A DNA stretch of 64,000 nt from Candidatus Tityobacter terrigena (GTDB taxonomy: Bacteria > Vulcanimicrobiota > Vulcanimicrobiia > Vulcanimicrobiales > Vulcanimicrobiaceae). Location: NCBI GenBank assembly GCA_003156715.1, contig PMHO01000018.1:23615-87614 (forward strand), given 5' to 3'. This document shows positions 15,933 through 25,674 of this stretch, piece by piece. Position numbers and translations under genes: made by a program. The notes under the pieces are model-generated. The model worked only from the letters and a program-made list of their open reading frames with translations. It was not told where the DNA came from and made no database searches. Each line of letters opens with the position of its first letter. Within the stretch, counting starts at the first letter, position 1.

Positions 15933-17054
15933 TTAGCGGTGGAGCGCTCGCGTTCGGACGGCCGGCTGACGCGTGGCCCGGGCCGGTATGACGAGCCCGA
16001 GGATCGCATCCACGATAACGGCATCCCATTGGGTTCCGCGACCGCTCTCGAGCTCGCGAAGCGCATGCGAAACCGACAAAGGACGGCGGTAGGGACGATT
16101 GCTGATCATCGCGTCGAAAGCGTCGGCCACCGCGACGAGCCTGGCCATCAATGGGATTTCGTCGCCGACCAAACCATCGGGATAGCCCCGGCCGTCGATT
16201 CGCTCGTGGTGCGCGCGGACGACCGGCGCCAGCTCGCGCAACGACGGTATCTTTTCCAGCATGACGGCACCATCGACGGGGTGCGCGCGCATGATCACCC
16301 ATTCTTCGGCGGTCAGCGGACCCGGCTTCGTCAGGATCGACCTTGGGGTAGCGATCTTGCCGATATCGTGCAGCTCTCCGCATAGCATTGCGAACTGCTT
16401 GGCGCTCGCACCCATTCCCAGCGCGTCCGCTAAGCGTCCGCACCAAGCTGCAGTCGAGCGCAGGTGCTCGGCGATGTGGTGGTCGAGGGCTTCCATCGAA
16501 GCCTGGAGCGCGGTGACGACCTCGTCCTGTTCGACTAGCTTGGTGCTGGCGCCGCCCGAGCGGCGGGACATGCGCGCGGCATGACCCTGCTCGGCGCGCC
16601 GCTCCAGGTCGGAAGCCCTCAGCGCCAAGTACTGCACGACCTCGTCGCGCCGGCCGCACTCGGCCGCATATGCGGCAGACAGGGCGGCACACGTCAGTAC
16701 GATCGCGCGCCTTCGCTCCGCCAGACCCCCGTCGGCGTCGGACGGAGCTTCGACGAGGGCGTTTAGGCGGGTCCGCTCGCCGCTGGCCAACTCTTGGGCG
16801 AGCGCGTCCAAGAACGAGTTGACAAAAATGCTCGTGCCGAGCGACCCGCGCTCGCCGCGTTCGTTTCCGGCGTGCAGGACGGCGCCGGTTAGGTCTCGGC
16901 GCCGCCCCGCGACGAGCTCCTTGAGCTCGGCACCCGACTCAGCGCTAAGCGCTTTAAGCGAAGTCGTATTCCACCTCCGTGTACTGCGCGAGTCTTCCAG
17001 CCGCATGAGATAATAATCTAGCGGGAGTGGAGATCGCGCTTCCGCAAGCCGCAT
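15933..17054 (-). CDS. HD-GYP domain c-di-GMP phosphodiesterase
   Basis: 373 residues. The first 160 residues are helical and look like a stand-alone sensory domain with no membrane segment. The C-terminal half is an HD-GYP domain with the metal pair His229-Asp230 (LHDIGKIATP), HAHP-type His at about 258 and HHERIDGRGYP at 282-292. It hydrolyses cyclic di-GMP in the cytoplasm. The start is well supported by GGAGG six bases before the ATG at 17054. A small lipoprotein gene lies just upstream on the same strand. All catalytic residues appear intact. Confidence 0.88.
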   Translation of the reverse strand: MRLAEARSPLPLDYYLMRLEDSRSTRRWNTTSLKALSAESGAELKELVAGRRRDLTGAVLHAGNERGERGSLGTSIFVNSFLDALAQELASGERTRLNALVEAPSDADGGLAERRRAIVLTCAALSAAYAAECGRRDEVVQYLALRASDLERRAEQGHAARMSRRSGGASTKLVEQDEVVTALQASMEALDHHIAEHLRSTAAWCGRLADALGMGASAKQFAMLCGELHDIGKIATPRSILTKPGPLTAEEWVIMRAHPVDGAVMLEKIPSLRELAPVVRAHHERIDGRGYPDGLVGDEIPLMARLVAVADAFDAMISNRPYRRPLSVSHALRELESGRGTQWDAVIVDAILGLVIPARATRQPAVRTRALHR

Positions 17055-17109
17055 CGCGCCCTCCAGTGGCAGCTGCGCTCGGCATTCCGAGCGATTGAGA
17101 GTGCCGACG

Positions 17110-17250
17110 TTAGAGCGATGGGAAAATCGAGTCCATCGGCGCGACCCGACCTGAATCGGCGCTCATTCGAGGCGGACCCGCGGCGTTCGTGCAGGCCGCT
17201 AAGCCTACCACCGTAAGGCAAAGGATGGCGATCGAAGCAAGTCGACGCAA
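17110..17250 (-). CDS. Small lipoprotein (46 residues)
   Basis: A short gene. The TTG at 17250 has GGGAGG eight bases upstream and opens a clear lipoprotein signal: LRRLASIAILCLTVVGLAAC, lipobox LAAC with Cys20, then a short mature tail of 26 residues. It stops 55 bases before the HD-GYP gene and is probably cotranscribed with it. It resembles in style the lipoprotein that begins at the end of the window. Function unknown; such tiny lipoproteins may act in envelope stress or as entericidin-like peptides. Confidence 0.65.
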   Translation of the reverse strand: MRRLASIAILCLTVVGLAACTNAAGPPRMSADSGRVAPMDSIFPSL

Positions 17251-17342
17251 AATACAGCCTCCCAACTCGGCGTGTTCTAACCAGGGTAGCGGGTCCGCGG
17301 TCCTACTTACTCTCCCCGGTTTTGGGTAGACAGGGACGAGCT

Positions 17343-19976
17343 TTACACGATACCCGAGCGCCGGGCAAGGGAAACGGCCTCGTGCCGGCCCTTGCAGCCT
17401 AGCTTTCGCACGATTGCTTTGACATGGGAGTCGACCGTCTGGGCGCTCCGGCCAAGTTCGGCGGCGGCATCCTTGCTGCTCGCGCCCGTCGCCAAGATGC
17501 GAAGAACGCGCATTTCCGCTTTCGTGAGCGAGGCTAAGCTTGGCTGCGACGAACTCTTGGGGAGCGGCAGCGACTCGATCAGCCGCGCGTAACCTCCCAT
17601 GTCACGCCGATGCAGTTCGGACAGCGCTTCGAGCAGGACCGCGTGATCGGCACCCGATTCGACGTGCACGTAGGCGGCCCGGCAGGCGCGGCACAACGCT
17701 CGAATCGGCGGCCCGTAGGCCTGCGACTCAACCTCTAGCCTGCGTAGGGCGCGGTTCGCGACCGAGCCGCGGTCCAGCATCAACCAAGCCAGAACCGCCA
17801 AGCAGCGCACTTTGACGAAGCGCGGCGTATGCGTTTCGCCCGCAGGCACGTTAGCGCACTCGAAGGCCAGCTGCCGCAAAGCGGCCTCGGCCACGTCGCG
17901 CTCACCGCTCGCGGCTGCGAACAACGCGATTTCGGCGTGCCGAAGCGCTCGGCGCGCCGGCGTCTCCAATAGACCGGCGGTGCCGTCGAGAAAGCGCAAG
18001 GACGTGCTGAAATTACCCTGCCAGGCCGACTGCAGCGCGAACGCCGGCAACAAGGCTTCGTTCGTCCGCCGCTCCGAGGCTCCGCCTTGAACCGCGCGCA
18101 ACTGCGCGTCCAACTGCTCGAGCCGCCCGAGATCGCCCTGTTCCGCGGCGAGATCGTACAAGTCGATCAATCCGAGGTACCAAGTGCTGCGATCCGCCGC
18201 GCGTTCGGAGAGACGCAGGACGCGGTTCGCAGTCCACTGGCGTAGTGCGGTGTCGCCGGCCTGGTTGGCCACGTAGATCAACGTCGTCGAGGCTCGTGCC
18301 GCAAGCCCGTAAAGCCCGAGCCGCTCGGCGATTTGAACGGCTTCCGTCGCGCGCGTGCCGGCCTGGGCGATCGAACCGGCCAGCGTCGACACGATGGCCG
18401 CGCAGTGCAACGTCATGGCTCGCAGCCCCTCGTCGCCGAGGCGAGCGACGATGTCCAGAGCCTCCTTTGCCAGCCGTTCGGCGGAAACGAGATCGTTGCG
18501 GATGGCACGCGAAACGGCCAGGGTGCTCGCGTACTTCGCCTTGAGTTCGGGGCTGTTGAGGTGCAGGGACGAAACCGACTCGAGGATATCGGCAGCACGG
18601 CCGTGCTCCAACCGCCCGCTCAAAGACATGGCGAAGCGCTGCGCGATATCAACCTTCTCTTCGACGTCTCCCGCCCGCTCGAGCGCAATCGAATAAAGAA
18701 CGTCGGAGTCTTGGTGACGGCCGCGCACGCCGTTGGTCGTGGCGCGCAGACACAACATGCGAGCGTCGCGCTCCCGAATCGCCGGCGGCAACGCGGCGAG
18801 CGCGCTCTCGACGAGGTCGACGCAGCCGCGCTCGAGCAGCGCAAACCCGCTCTGGGAGAGCACTCGTTCGATCGCATAGGTCGCGCAGACCTGTACGTAC
18901 AGGAGCAGTGCTTCGTCGGCTTTTCCGGCCCGTTCTCGGGACTCCGCCGAGCGGCGAACCGACAAATCGTAGCGGTCGCCGCCGCATGCCTTAAGCTCGT
19001 GCTCCAAGAATTCGCGGAACAGGTCGTGATACTTGTAGGTGCGCGGGCCTTCGACGCTGATGAAAGCGGTCTTGGCGCGGAGTTGCTCGATGCGTGCCAG
19101 CGCATCCGGGCCGTGGTCGAATGCGAGCGTGCCGAGATCGACGGTCGCCGTGACGCAGGTATCGCGCAGGAACTGTTGCTCCTCCGGCAAGAGCGTGCGA
19201 AAAACTTGCTCCGCGAGGTAGCGGTAGATCATATCGCGCGTGCCGGCAGCGATTTGGCGGAACTGGGTCGAGCGCGTCGCCGCCCGGAGCGCGAAAACGA
19301 AGGCCGTCGGCCAACCGCCCGTGAGGTCGAGCAACTCGCGCAGGTCGTCGTCGCGCATTGCGATCGCAAGCGAGCGAGCCATCGCCACCGCTTCTTCCAA
19401 CGTGAAGCGCAAATCGAATTCGTCGACCGGCAGTTCCGTCGTGCCGTAGGCAAGCCAGCTTGCGACCGGAAGAGCGCCGAGGGAGCGGGTTGCGATGACC
19501 CAACGCACGCGCTCGGGCGCGCGATCGACCAACTCGGCCACGAGGCGGTCGACGGCGGGGTCGGCCGCTGCGACATGCAGATCGTCGAGCACGACGGTGC
19601 CGGCGTAGCTTCCGAGCCACGCGGCAAGCCACGTCGCCAGCTCCGCGGGCGGGTCGTTGCCCTTGGCCGCGCGCTCGTAAGCCGTTGCCATATTTCGAGG
19701 CGCCTTGGGCGCTACCGGCGCAAGCGCCTGAACGAGGCCGCGCAGGAAGCCCGCCAGCGTGGCGTTTTCCTTGTGCAGCGAATACACCACGTGCGGCTGC
19801 GCGGCGGCTTGGAGATAATGACGAAGTGCGACCGACTTACCGAATCCTGCCGGCGCAACGACAAGCGCTACGCGAGCCGCCGCCGCCTGCGCACAACGTT
19901 CCGTGACTCGCGCTCGGGCAACGGGCTCGAACGGCTTCGCCGAGTCGCGCCTTGACACCGCGACGAGGCCGCGCAT
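17343..19976 (-). CDS. MalT-like LuxR-family ATP-dependent transcriptional activator
   Basis: 877 residues. An N-terminal STAND-type ATPase with Walker A APAGFGKSV (about 41-49) and Walker B VVLDDLH, a central long helical repeat (TPR-like, about 350-790) and a C-terminal LuxR helix-turn-helix (LTKAEMRVLRILATG ... AQTVDSHVKAIVRKLGCKGR). This is the MalT layout: an inducer binds the repeats, ATP drives oligomerisation and the HTH activates promoters. Target and inducer are not evident. It is transcribed away from the small Zn-ribbon gene; the 350-base gap upstream should hold its promoter. Confidence 0.88.
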   Translation of the reverse strand: MRGLVAVSRRDSAKPFEPVARARVTERCAQAAAARVALVVAPAGFGKSVALRHYLQAAAQPHVVYSLHKENATLAGFLRGLVQALAPVAPKAPRNMATAYERAAKGNDPPAELATWLAAWLGSYAGTVVLDDLHVAAADPAVDRLVAELVDRAPERVRWVIATRSLGALPVASWLAYGTTELPVDEFDLRFTLEEAVAMARSLAIAMRDDDLRELLDLTGGWPTAFVFALRAATRSTQFRQIAAGTRDMIYRYLAEQVFRTLLPEEQQFLRDTCVTATVDLGTLAFDHGPDALARIEQLRAKTAFISVEGPRTYKYHDLFREFLEHELKACGGDRYDLSVRRSAESRERAGKADEALLLYVQVCATYAIERVLSQSGFALLERGCVDLVESALAALPPAIRERDARMLCLRATTNGVRGRHQDSDVLYSIALERAGDVEEKVDIAQRFAMSLSGRLEHGRAADILESVSSLHLNSPELKAKYASTLAVSRAIRNDLVSAERLAKEALDIVARLGDEGLRAMTLHCAAIVSTLAGSIAQAGTRATEAVQIAERLGLYGLAARASTTLIYVANQAGDTALRQWTANRVLRLSERAADRSTWYLGLIDLYDLAAEQGDLGRLEQLDAQLRAVQGGASERRTNEALLPAFALQSAWQGNFSTSLRFLDGTAGLLETPARRALRHAEIALFAAASGERDVAEAALRQLAFECANVPAGETHTPRFVKVRCLAVLAWLMLDRGSVANRALRRLEVESQAYGPPIRALCRACRAAYVHVESGADHAVLLEALSELHRRDMGGYARLIESLPLPKSSSQPSLASLTKAEMRVLRILATGASSKDAAAELGRSAQTVDSHVKAIVRKLGCKGRHEAVSLARRSGIV

Positions 19977-20324
19977 TATCGGTCCACCAAAATTCAGTTA
20001 CCCCGACCCGGAAAAGGCAAGGCGCTCACAGCATTTGACCCGCCGGGCAGCTTCTCCCGTTCGAACCGCTCCACGAGCGCTCGGCGGCGAACGAACGCCG
20101 TTCGATGCAGAGCAACCGCTTGCACCGATGTGCGCCGGCGGGTCTCCGAACGCGCAGGTAAAAGCCGCCACGAGCCAGCACCTCAGTCTTCCCTCTTCAC
20201 TGATGGCGCCTTGCCATTAGTTGCGTTCCCCAAACGCAAACACACGCCGTTGCGGCGAGACCGGTTTGGCCGATGCGAATCTACCACGCGGAATCTGCGC
20301 CTGCCGGCGTTACAGTCAGGCAAG
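19977..20324. other. Intergenic region with no gene seen
   Basis: 348 bases between the MalT-like regulator (leftward) and the small Zn-ribbon ORF (rightward). It is GC-rich with a few AT-rich patches. Open frames here are overlapping and lack protein character. Confidence 0.4.
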
Positions 20325-20525
20325 TTGGCTTCATTGTTCGCTGACGCATCCGAGTCGGGCGAACGAGATGCCGGGCGCGGCGGCTCGTCGGCCTCGCTCA
20401 ATCTCGTATGCGATCGATGCGGTCACAAGTTCTTTAGTGCCGCCGCACAAGACATGATCGGCAAGCCCTGTCCGCAGACCGGATGCGGTGGTGGACTGCG
20501 TTCCCTCGGTCGCAAGCTTAGGTAG
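20325..20525 (+). CDS. Small zinc-ribbon-like protein
   Basis: 66 residues from the TTG at 20325. The C-terminal half has LVCDRCGHKF and, 16 residues further, KPCPQTGCGGGL, a CxxC...CxxxxC arrangement that fits a structural zinc ribbon. The start is uncertain; the frame is open further upstream but that part is low in protein character. It lies 121 bases before the CAP protein gene, same strand. Function unknown; such ribbons are common in small nucleic-acid-binding proteins. Confidence 0.45.
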   Translation: MASLFADASESGERDAGRGGSSASLNLVCDRCGHKFFSAAAQDMIGKPCPQTGCGGGLRSLGRKLR

Positions 20526-20646
20526 CGACCGAACGTCTGGTGGGCTCGTTCCCGCGCAAGCGGCGGACCGCTCGAAGAACGTGGAGCTTGAAAAAATCCG
20601 CGGCTCCGATTGGTTTTCACTAGCCGCTTGATGGGAATGCTGCAGG

Positions 20647-21327
20647 ATGCCCGCCCTGCTGAAGTTCCGCTTCGCGACGGCCGCAGCGGCACTGGTGATG
20701 CTGATGTCCGCGCAAACGGGCGCATCTCCCACGCTCGCTAAGACGAGCAATAAGACCGCGAGCGCGAGCCGGGACGAAGCGCGTAGCTTTTCGCGTACGA
20801 ACGTTCCGATACTCGGCGCGAGGTCCGTAGCAATCGCGGACATGGGCGTCGCGAACGGGTTCTCGCATCTCGATGTCGTCCACTTGACCTTCCGCCCGGC
20901 GATGCGCCAGCCTTCGGGCAGGGTGTGGAGTGCCGTTGCCGCCCATCAAATCTGGAGCGACGTACGAGCGATGCTGCAGAGGCTCAATGGATTCCGCGAA
21001 AGGCGGGGCTTGCGGACGTTAGTCCTCGACCCCCGCCTATGTAAGGTCGCGCGACAGCACGCCCTCGACATGGTCGCGAGAAGGTACTTCAGTCACGAAT
21101 CGCCCGAAGGTCTCTCGCCGTTCGATCGCATGGCGCGTGCCGGCCTGCGCTACCGGTTCGCGGGTGAAAACATGGCCCTCGACCAGGACGAGAGGAACGC
21201 TTCGCGCGCGCTTTGGGGCTCGAGCGAACACCGCTCCAACATCCTCGAACCGAAATACTGCAAGGTCGGCATTGCCGCGGTGCGCCGCGGCGAGTCCGAG
21301 ATCTTCGTGCAGGACTTCAGCGACTAA
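20647..21327 (+). CDS. Secreted CAP (SCP/PR1) domain protein
   Basis: 226 residues. A signal peptide at about 1-33 (FRFATAAAALVMLMSAQTGAS), a linker of about 65 residues, then a CAP domain with MLQRLNGFRERRGLRTL, VARQHALDMVARRYFSH, GENMALD and the closing SSEHRSNILEPKY. The two His and two Glu positions of the CAP cavity are visible (ARQH, FSHE, GEN, SEHR). Bacterial CAP proteins of the YkwD type are extracytoplasmic with mostly unknown activity. It ends 25 bases from the convergent GGDEF-EAL gene. Confidence 0.85.
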   Translation: MPALLKFRFATAAAALVMLMSAQTGASPTLAKTSNKTASASRDEARSFSRTNVPILGARSVAIADMGVANGFSHLDVVHLTFRPAMRQPSGRVWSAVAAHQIWSDVRAMLQRLNGFRERRGLRTLVLDPRLCKVARQHALDMVARRYFSHESPEGLSPFDRMARAGLRYRFAGENMALDQDERNASRALWGSSEHRSNILEPKYCKVGIAAVRRGESEIFVQDFSD

Positions 21328-21352
21328 GCGATACCCACGCTCGCGCGAACGC

Positions 21353-23488
21353 CTACCACGAAACGGCGCCCGCTGGATGAAGCATCAACGTGGCCCGCTC
21401 GGCGTCCAAGGGGCGCGAAAAGTAGTTTCCCTGACCGTAGTCGCACGTGAGCTCGCGCAACGCGCTCGCTTCGCCGGCCGTCTCGACGCCCATGCCGGTG
21501 GCGCTGAGCCGAAGGTTGTGTGCGAGCGTCACGGCCGTGCGAACGATCTCCGTCTTCTCCACGCTGTCGTTCATCCCGCAGATGAAGGACCGGTCGATCT
21601 TCAAGGCGCCCGCCCCGAAGCGGCGCAGCGCGCTGAGCCCAAAATAGCCCGTGCCGAAATCGTCGACCGCGAACTCGACTCCGAGATCCCTGATGCGAGC
21701 GAGCTGCTCGGTGACAGCTTGCGTCGGTTCCATCAACGTGCGCTCGGTGAATTCAAGTCTCAAACGGTCTGCAGCCACCGCGGACGTCTCGAGTGCGCCC
21801 GCGATCCTCGCGACGAAATCCGGCTGCGCGAGGTCCAGGCCGGATTGGTTGACGTTCATCGTTACGGAGGGGTTGCCGAGGTCCGTTTGCCACGCGCCGA
21901 GCTGGCGGCAGGCTTGCTCGAGAACCCACCCGTCGATCGAGACGATCAAACCTGCTTGGTGGGCGGCCAGCATAAACTCCGAGGGCAGCAGCGTCCCGCG
22001 TTGCGGGTGTCTCCAGCGCACCAGCGCCTCGAACCCGACGACGCGGGAGTTTGAAAGAGCGACGATGGGCTGATACTGGACGAAGAACTCGTGACGCTCG
22101 AGCGCTTGGCGCAGTTCGGATTCCAAGCTGCGCCGCGCCGCGCCACGCGATCGCGTTCTCTCGTCAAAGACCACGGAGCGGTTTCCGCCCTGCGCTTTGG
22201 CTTCGTACATCGCGAGGTCTGCGTCGCGTAGGACATGCTCGGGGCGCTCGTAAGCCGAAGAACCAATTGCAATGCCGATCGTCGCGGTCGTCACGATCTC
22301 GTGATCGTCGAAGAGCAACGGTTCTGCGACTGCGCGCCGCAGCGCATCGGCGACGGCGACTGCCTGTTCGGTACGATCGATGTCGGTGAGCAGAATCGTA
22401 AACTCGTCGCCGCCGAATCGAGCCACGACGTCCTCGGCTCGAACCACCGTCTCTAGGCGCCGCGCGAGTTCCATCAAGAGAATGTCCGCTCGTGCGTGGC
22501 CGTACCGATCGTTTATGGCCTTGAAATCGTCCAAATCGAGGAAGAGCAGGCCGAAGCGGCGGGCACGAAAACGTTCGGCGTGGGCGAGGACCCTTTGCAA
22601 ATGTTCCGAGAAAAGCGCCCGGTTCGGCAGCCCCGTTAGCCGGTCGTGAAAAGCCTCGTGCCGCATCACTTCTTCCTGATGCTTGCGCTCGGTGATATCG
22701 TGCGCGATCTTCACAAATCCGGCGGCGGCGGCCGAGGGGCTTTGAGCTAGCCGCGTGAGCTTGCTGACCGCGAAAAAGCGCGTGCCGTCTTCGCGGACAT
22801 ACCAGCGGTCGGCGCTAGCAGAACCTTGCGCCGACGCCTGCCGCAGTTCAAGCTCCGGCTCGCCGTTCTCGATGTCGGCGAGCGTGAAGATGATCGAGAA
22901 GTGACGGCCGACGGCTTCCGACTCGCGAAACCCGAAGAGGCGCTCGGCGCCGACATTCCAGAGAGTAATCGTTCCGTCCAGCGATATCGCGAACATCGCG
23001 TAATCCGCGGCGCTTTCGATCAACAGCCGAAAGCGCTCCTCGCTTTCGCGCAAGGCGGTTGCCGCAAGGTGACGCTCCGTACTGTCACGGACGATTTTCG
23101 AAAAGCCGATCGGCCGCCCGGCCTCATCGCGCAACGGCTGGGCGGTGTTTGTAGCCCAGAAGCGAGTTCCGTCGCGGCGCAGGTGCCAGCAATCCCGATG
23201 GACGCGCCCTTCGTTCAGCGCAGCGGTAAACTCGCCGGCCGGCTGGCCGTCAGCAATGTCCTCGGGCGTGAAGAGCAGCCTAACGTCCTGGCCGACGATC
23301 TCGTCCTCGGCGAATCCGAAGGTGCGTTCCGCGCCGGAATTCCAGCTGGTGACCGTTCCGCTCGGCGAAACGGTGAAAATTGCATATTCCGTAACGCTAT
23401 CGACGAGGCGTCCGTACAGGCTGTCGCTACCCTGTCGGTGCGAAGCCTGGGGCGCGGCGGAGGTTGAACGGCGGCCCTTTTTTTCCAT
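21353..23488 (-). CDS. PAS-PAS-GGDEF-EAL c-di-GMP turnover protein
   Basis: 711 residues, cytoplasmic (no membrane segment). Two PAS domains (about 27-150 and 150-275) each with the ...GF.. E..G typical ends, a GGDEF domain with intact VARFGGDEFTILL, and an EAL domain with intact VGFEALVRWRHP, MNVNQSG and DDFGTGYFGLSAL. Both cyclase and phosphodiesterase signatures are complete, so either activity is possible and PAS sensing may choose. The ATG at 23488 follows GGAG; an upstream in-frame ATG adds 19 residues without PAS similarity. Confidence 0.9.
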   Translation of the reverse strand: MEKKGRRSTSAAPQASHRQGSDSLYGRLVDSVTEYAIFTVSPSGTVTSWNSGAERTFGFAEDEIVGQDVRLLFTPEDIADGQPAGEFTAALNEGRVHRDCWHLRRDGTRFWATNTAQPLRDEAGRPIGFSKIVRDSTERHLAATALRESEERFRLLIESAADYAMFAISLDGTITLWNVGAERLFGFRESEAVGRHFSIIFTLADIENGEPELELRQASAQGSASADRWYVREDGTRFFAVSKLTRLAQSPSAAAAGFVKIAHDITERKHQEEVMRHEAFHDRLTGLPNRALFSEHLQRVLAHAERFRARRFGLLFLDLDDFKAINDRYGHARADILLMELARRLETVVRAEDVVARFGGDEFTILLTDIDRTEQAVAVADALRRAVAEPLLFDDHEIVTTATIGIAIGSSAYERPEHVLRDADLAMYEAKAQGGNRSVVFDERTRSRGAARRSLESELRQALERHEFFVQYQPIVALSNSRVVGFEALVRWRHPQRGTLLPSEFMLAAHQAGLIVSIDGWVLEQACRQLGAWQTDLGNPSVTMNVNQSGLDLAQPDFVARIAGALETSAVAADRLRLEFTERTLMEPTQAVTEQLARIRDLGVEFAVDDFGTGYFGLSALRRFGAGALKIDRSFICGMNDSVEKTEIVRTAVTLAHNLRLSATGMGVETAGEASALRELTCDYGQGNYFSRPLDAERATLMLHPAGAVSW

Positions 23489-23742
23489 ACCGGCTCCGTC
23501 GAGTTGGAGTGCAAGCCCTCCATGGTGAACGTTAGCAGAACGCATCCGCCGCCACTATACGGTATGGTACAGCCTGCTTGGTCGTCTGTCAATCTGCGTA
23601 TCCGAGGTGCAGGGTCGTTCGCCGAGCCGTCCAAGTGACACGAACGAGCTGCCTTCGTCGGGAGAGGCAGCCGAGAGGCCTGCCGCCTCTGTCGTCGCAT
23701 CATGCCTTCGAGCGCGCTCGCGCGCGGGACGAGGTACGATCG

Positions 23743-24363
23743 GTGTCATCAAGAGAGTCCACACACGGCGCCGCGGCTGCGGAGGAGAGCTCGCGCGCCG
23801 CTCATCCATCGCTGAAGAACTACTTGCACCTGCCGCTCGGCGAACGCGCCCCGGAAGAAATCAACGTCGTCGTCGAGATCGCCGAGGGGGGCCGCAATAA
23901 ATACGAGTACGATAAGAAACTCGACATCTTTCGGCTCGATCGCGCCCTTCACTCACCGATCTTCTACCCCGGCGATTATGGGTTCGCCCCGCACACGCTC
24001 GCCCAGGATGACGATCCGCTCGACGTCCTGATCCTCGTCGTCGAACCAACCTTTACGGGCTGCCTGGTGGAAGCACGCCCCATAGGCGTGCTGCACATGG
24101 TCGACGGCGGCAAGATCGACGACAAGATCGTGGCGGTTCCGGTCGGCGAACCGTCCTTCGAGGGCATTCATAACTATTCGCAGGTATTTCCACACACGCT
24201 CCGCAGGATCTCGCACTTTTTCGAGACCTACAAAACGCTCGAGGGAAAAGCGACGAGCATCAAGGGCTGGAGCGATGCGGCGAACGCGAGACGGATCGTC
24301 GTCGAATCGGCCGCGCGCTTCTCGCGCACGGGAGCAGGGTTGACGACGCCTATCCGCGGGTGA
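23743..24363 (+). CDS. ppa: Inorganic pyrophosphatase (family I)
   Basis: 206 residues. It hydrolyses pyrophosphate to drive biosynthesis, including the AMP-forming ligases nearby. Core features are NKYEYDKKLDIFRLDRAL, SPIFYPGDYGFAPHT and the metal-binding DDDPLDVL; the late segment FFETYKTLEGK is also typical. The GTG at 23743 has GAGG upstream and leaves an N-terminal extension of about 20 polar residues before the conserved core; translation upstream of this point lacks protein character. Confidence 0.9.
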   Translation: MSSRESTHGAAAAEESSRAAHPSLKNYLHLPLGERAPEEINVVVEIAEGGRNKYEYDKKLDIFRLDRALHSPIFYPGDYGFAPHTLAQDDDPLDVLILVVEPTFTGCLVEARPIGVLHMVDGGKIDDKIVAVPVGEPSFEGIHNYSQVFPHTLRRISHFFETYKTLEGKATSIKGWSDAANARRIVVESAARFSRTGAGLTTPIRG

Positions 24364-24428
24364 AGCGCGGTTAGGAGGTCACGGGGGCTCGAGTAGAACG
24401 TAGCGAGCGACGCAACAGAGGAGGATGC

Positions 24429-25655
24429 ATGGTCATTGGTTCCGACCCCTCGGATCTCGCGGAGCGGTTCAAAGAGTTTTCCTTGCCGGCCACCCCGCCC
24501 CGTACCGACTACTTCTTCATCGACGAACTTCTCAAGCCTGAAGAACTCGAGATTCGCGACCGGGTGCGGCGCTGGGTCGACCGCGAGGTCATCCCGACCG
24601 CGGCCGGATACTGGGACCGAGCCGAGTTCCCGTTCGAGATCGTTCCCAAATTCAAAGAGCTGGGCATCACGGGCGGTCCGATACGCGGTTACGGATCCCC
24701 AGGCATGTCGCTGGTCGCGGCGGGGTTGGCGGCGCAAGAGCTCGCGCGCGGTGACGCGAGCGTCGCGACGTTCTACGGGGTCCACTCGGGATTGGCGATG
24801 GGCTCGATTGCGATCCTCGGCTCGCAAGAGCAGCGCGACCGCTGGCTTCCCGCCATGGCGCGTCTGGAGAAGATCGGCGCCTTCGCCCTGACCGAGCCGA
24901 TTCACGGTTCCGACTCGATCGCGCTCGAGACGGCCGCACGACGAGACGGCGATTCTTGGGTGCTGCGGGGCGCGAAGAAATGGATTGGGAATGCATCGTT
25001 TGCGGATCTCATCATCGTTTGGGCGCGCGACGAAAGCGGGGAAGTCGGCGGCTTCGTCGTCGAGAAGGGGACGCCGGGCTACCGCGCCCGCGTGATCGAG
25101 GGCAAGATCTCCAAGCGCGCGGTCTGGCAGGCGGAAGTCACGCTTGACGACGTGCGGGTTCCGCTCGAGAACCGTCTCGCGCGAGCGCGCTCTTTCAAGG
25201 ATACGGGCAAGGTTCTAACCGCAACCCGGTACGCCGTTGCCTGGGAAGCGATCGGTCACGCCAGCGCCGCGTACGAATACGCGTTGGCCTACGCCAAGCA
25301 GCGCAAGCAGTTTGGAAAGCCTCTGGTCTCCTTCCAGCTGGTGCAAGACAAGCTGGTCCGCATGCTAGGCGAGATCATCAGCATGCAGTTGCTGTGCCTG
25401 CGCCTTAGCCGGCTCCTCGATGAACGAAAGGCCACCCAAGGAATGGCTTCGCTCGCCAAGATGCTCAACTGCCAAAAGGCGCGTAAGATCGTGGCCGATG
25501 CGCGCGATCTCTTGGGCGGCAACGGGATCCTCCTCGGCCACCACGTCGCGCGCCACTTCGCCGATATGGAAGCCGTCTACACCTACGAGGGCACCGACCA
25601 TATGCAGATGCTCGTTGCCGGCAAAGAGATTTGCGGCGTGTCGGCCTTCAAGTAG
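24429..25655 (+). CDS. Acyl-CoA dehydrogenase, glutaryl-CoA dehydrogenase-like
   Basis: 408 residues. An FAD-dependent dehydrogenase with the flavin segment IGAFALTEPIHGSD, the WIGNASFADLIIVWAR middle domain, the C-terminal helix bundle with ARDLLGGNGI and the catalytic Glu in YEGTDHMQM. The Glu placement (AVYTYEGT) and overall similarity fit the GcdH/short-chain branch. The start has GAGGAGG just before the ATG. A 16-bp palindrome follows its stop. Substrate not determinable; decarboxylating activity would need an Arg in the substrate pocket that I cannot assign with certainty. Confidence 0.85.
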   Translation: MVIGSDPSDLAERFKEFSLPATPPRTDYFFIDELLKPEELEIRDRVRRWVDREVIPTAAGYWDRAEFPFEIVPKFKELGITGGPIRGYGSPGMSLVAAGLAAQELARGDASVATFYGVHSGLAMGSIAILGSQEQRDRWLPAMARLEKIGAFALTEPIHGSDSIALETAARRDGDSWVLRGAKKWIGNASFADLIIVWARDESGEVGGFVVEKGTPGYRARVIEGKISKRAVWQAEVTLDDVRVPLENRLARARSFKDTGKVLTATRYAVAWEAIGHASAAYEYALAYAKQRKQFGKPLVSFQLVQDKLVRMLGEIISMQLLCLRLSRLLDERKATQGMASLAKMLNCQKARKIVADARDLLGGNGILLGHHVARHFADMEAVYTYEGTDHMQMLVAGKEICGVSAFK

Positions 25656-25658
25656 CCG

Positions 25659-25674
25659 GCTGGGGCGCCCCAGC
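25659..25674. terminator. 16-bp perfect palindrome after the dehydrogenase gene
   Basis: GCTGGGGCGCCCCAGC begins four bases after the stop codon. It would form a strong hairpin with a very tight loop but lacks a T-tract, so it may be a Rho-type pause or a protein site rather than a classic terminator. Confidence 0.4.

Noticed and set aside
18333..19955. 540-residue forward frame opposite the MalT-like regulator
   Set aside because: Antisense shadow; the minus strand encodes a recognised ATPase and HTH protein over the same bases.
20130..20324. Longer N-terminus for the small zinc-ribbon protein
   Set aside because: The frame is open but residues before the TTG at 20325 are Arg/Pro-rich without pattern, so the short form is kept.
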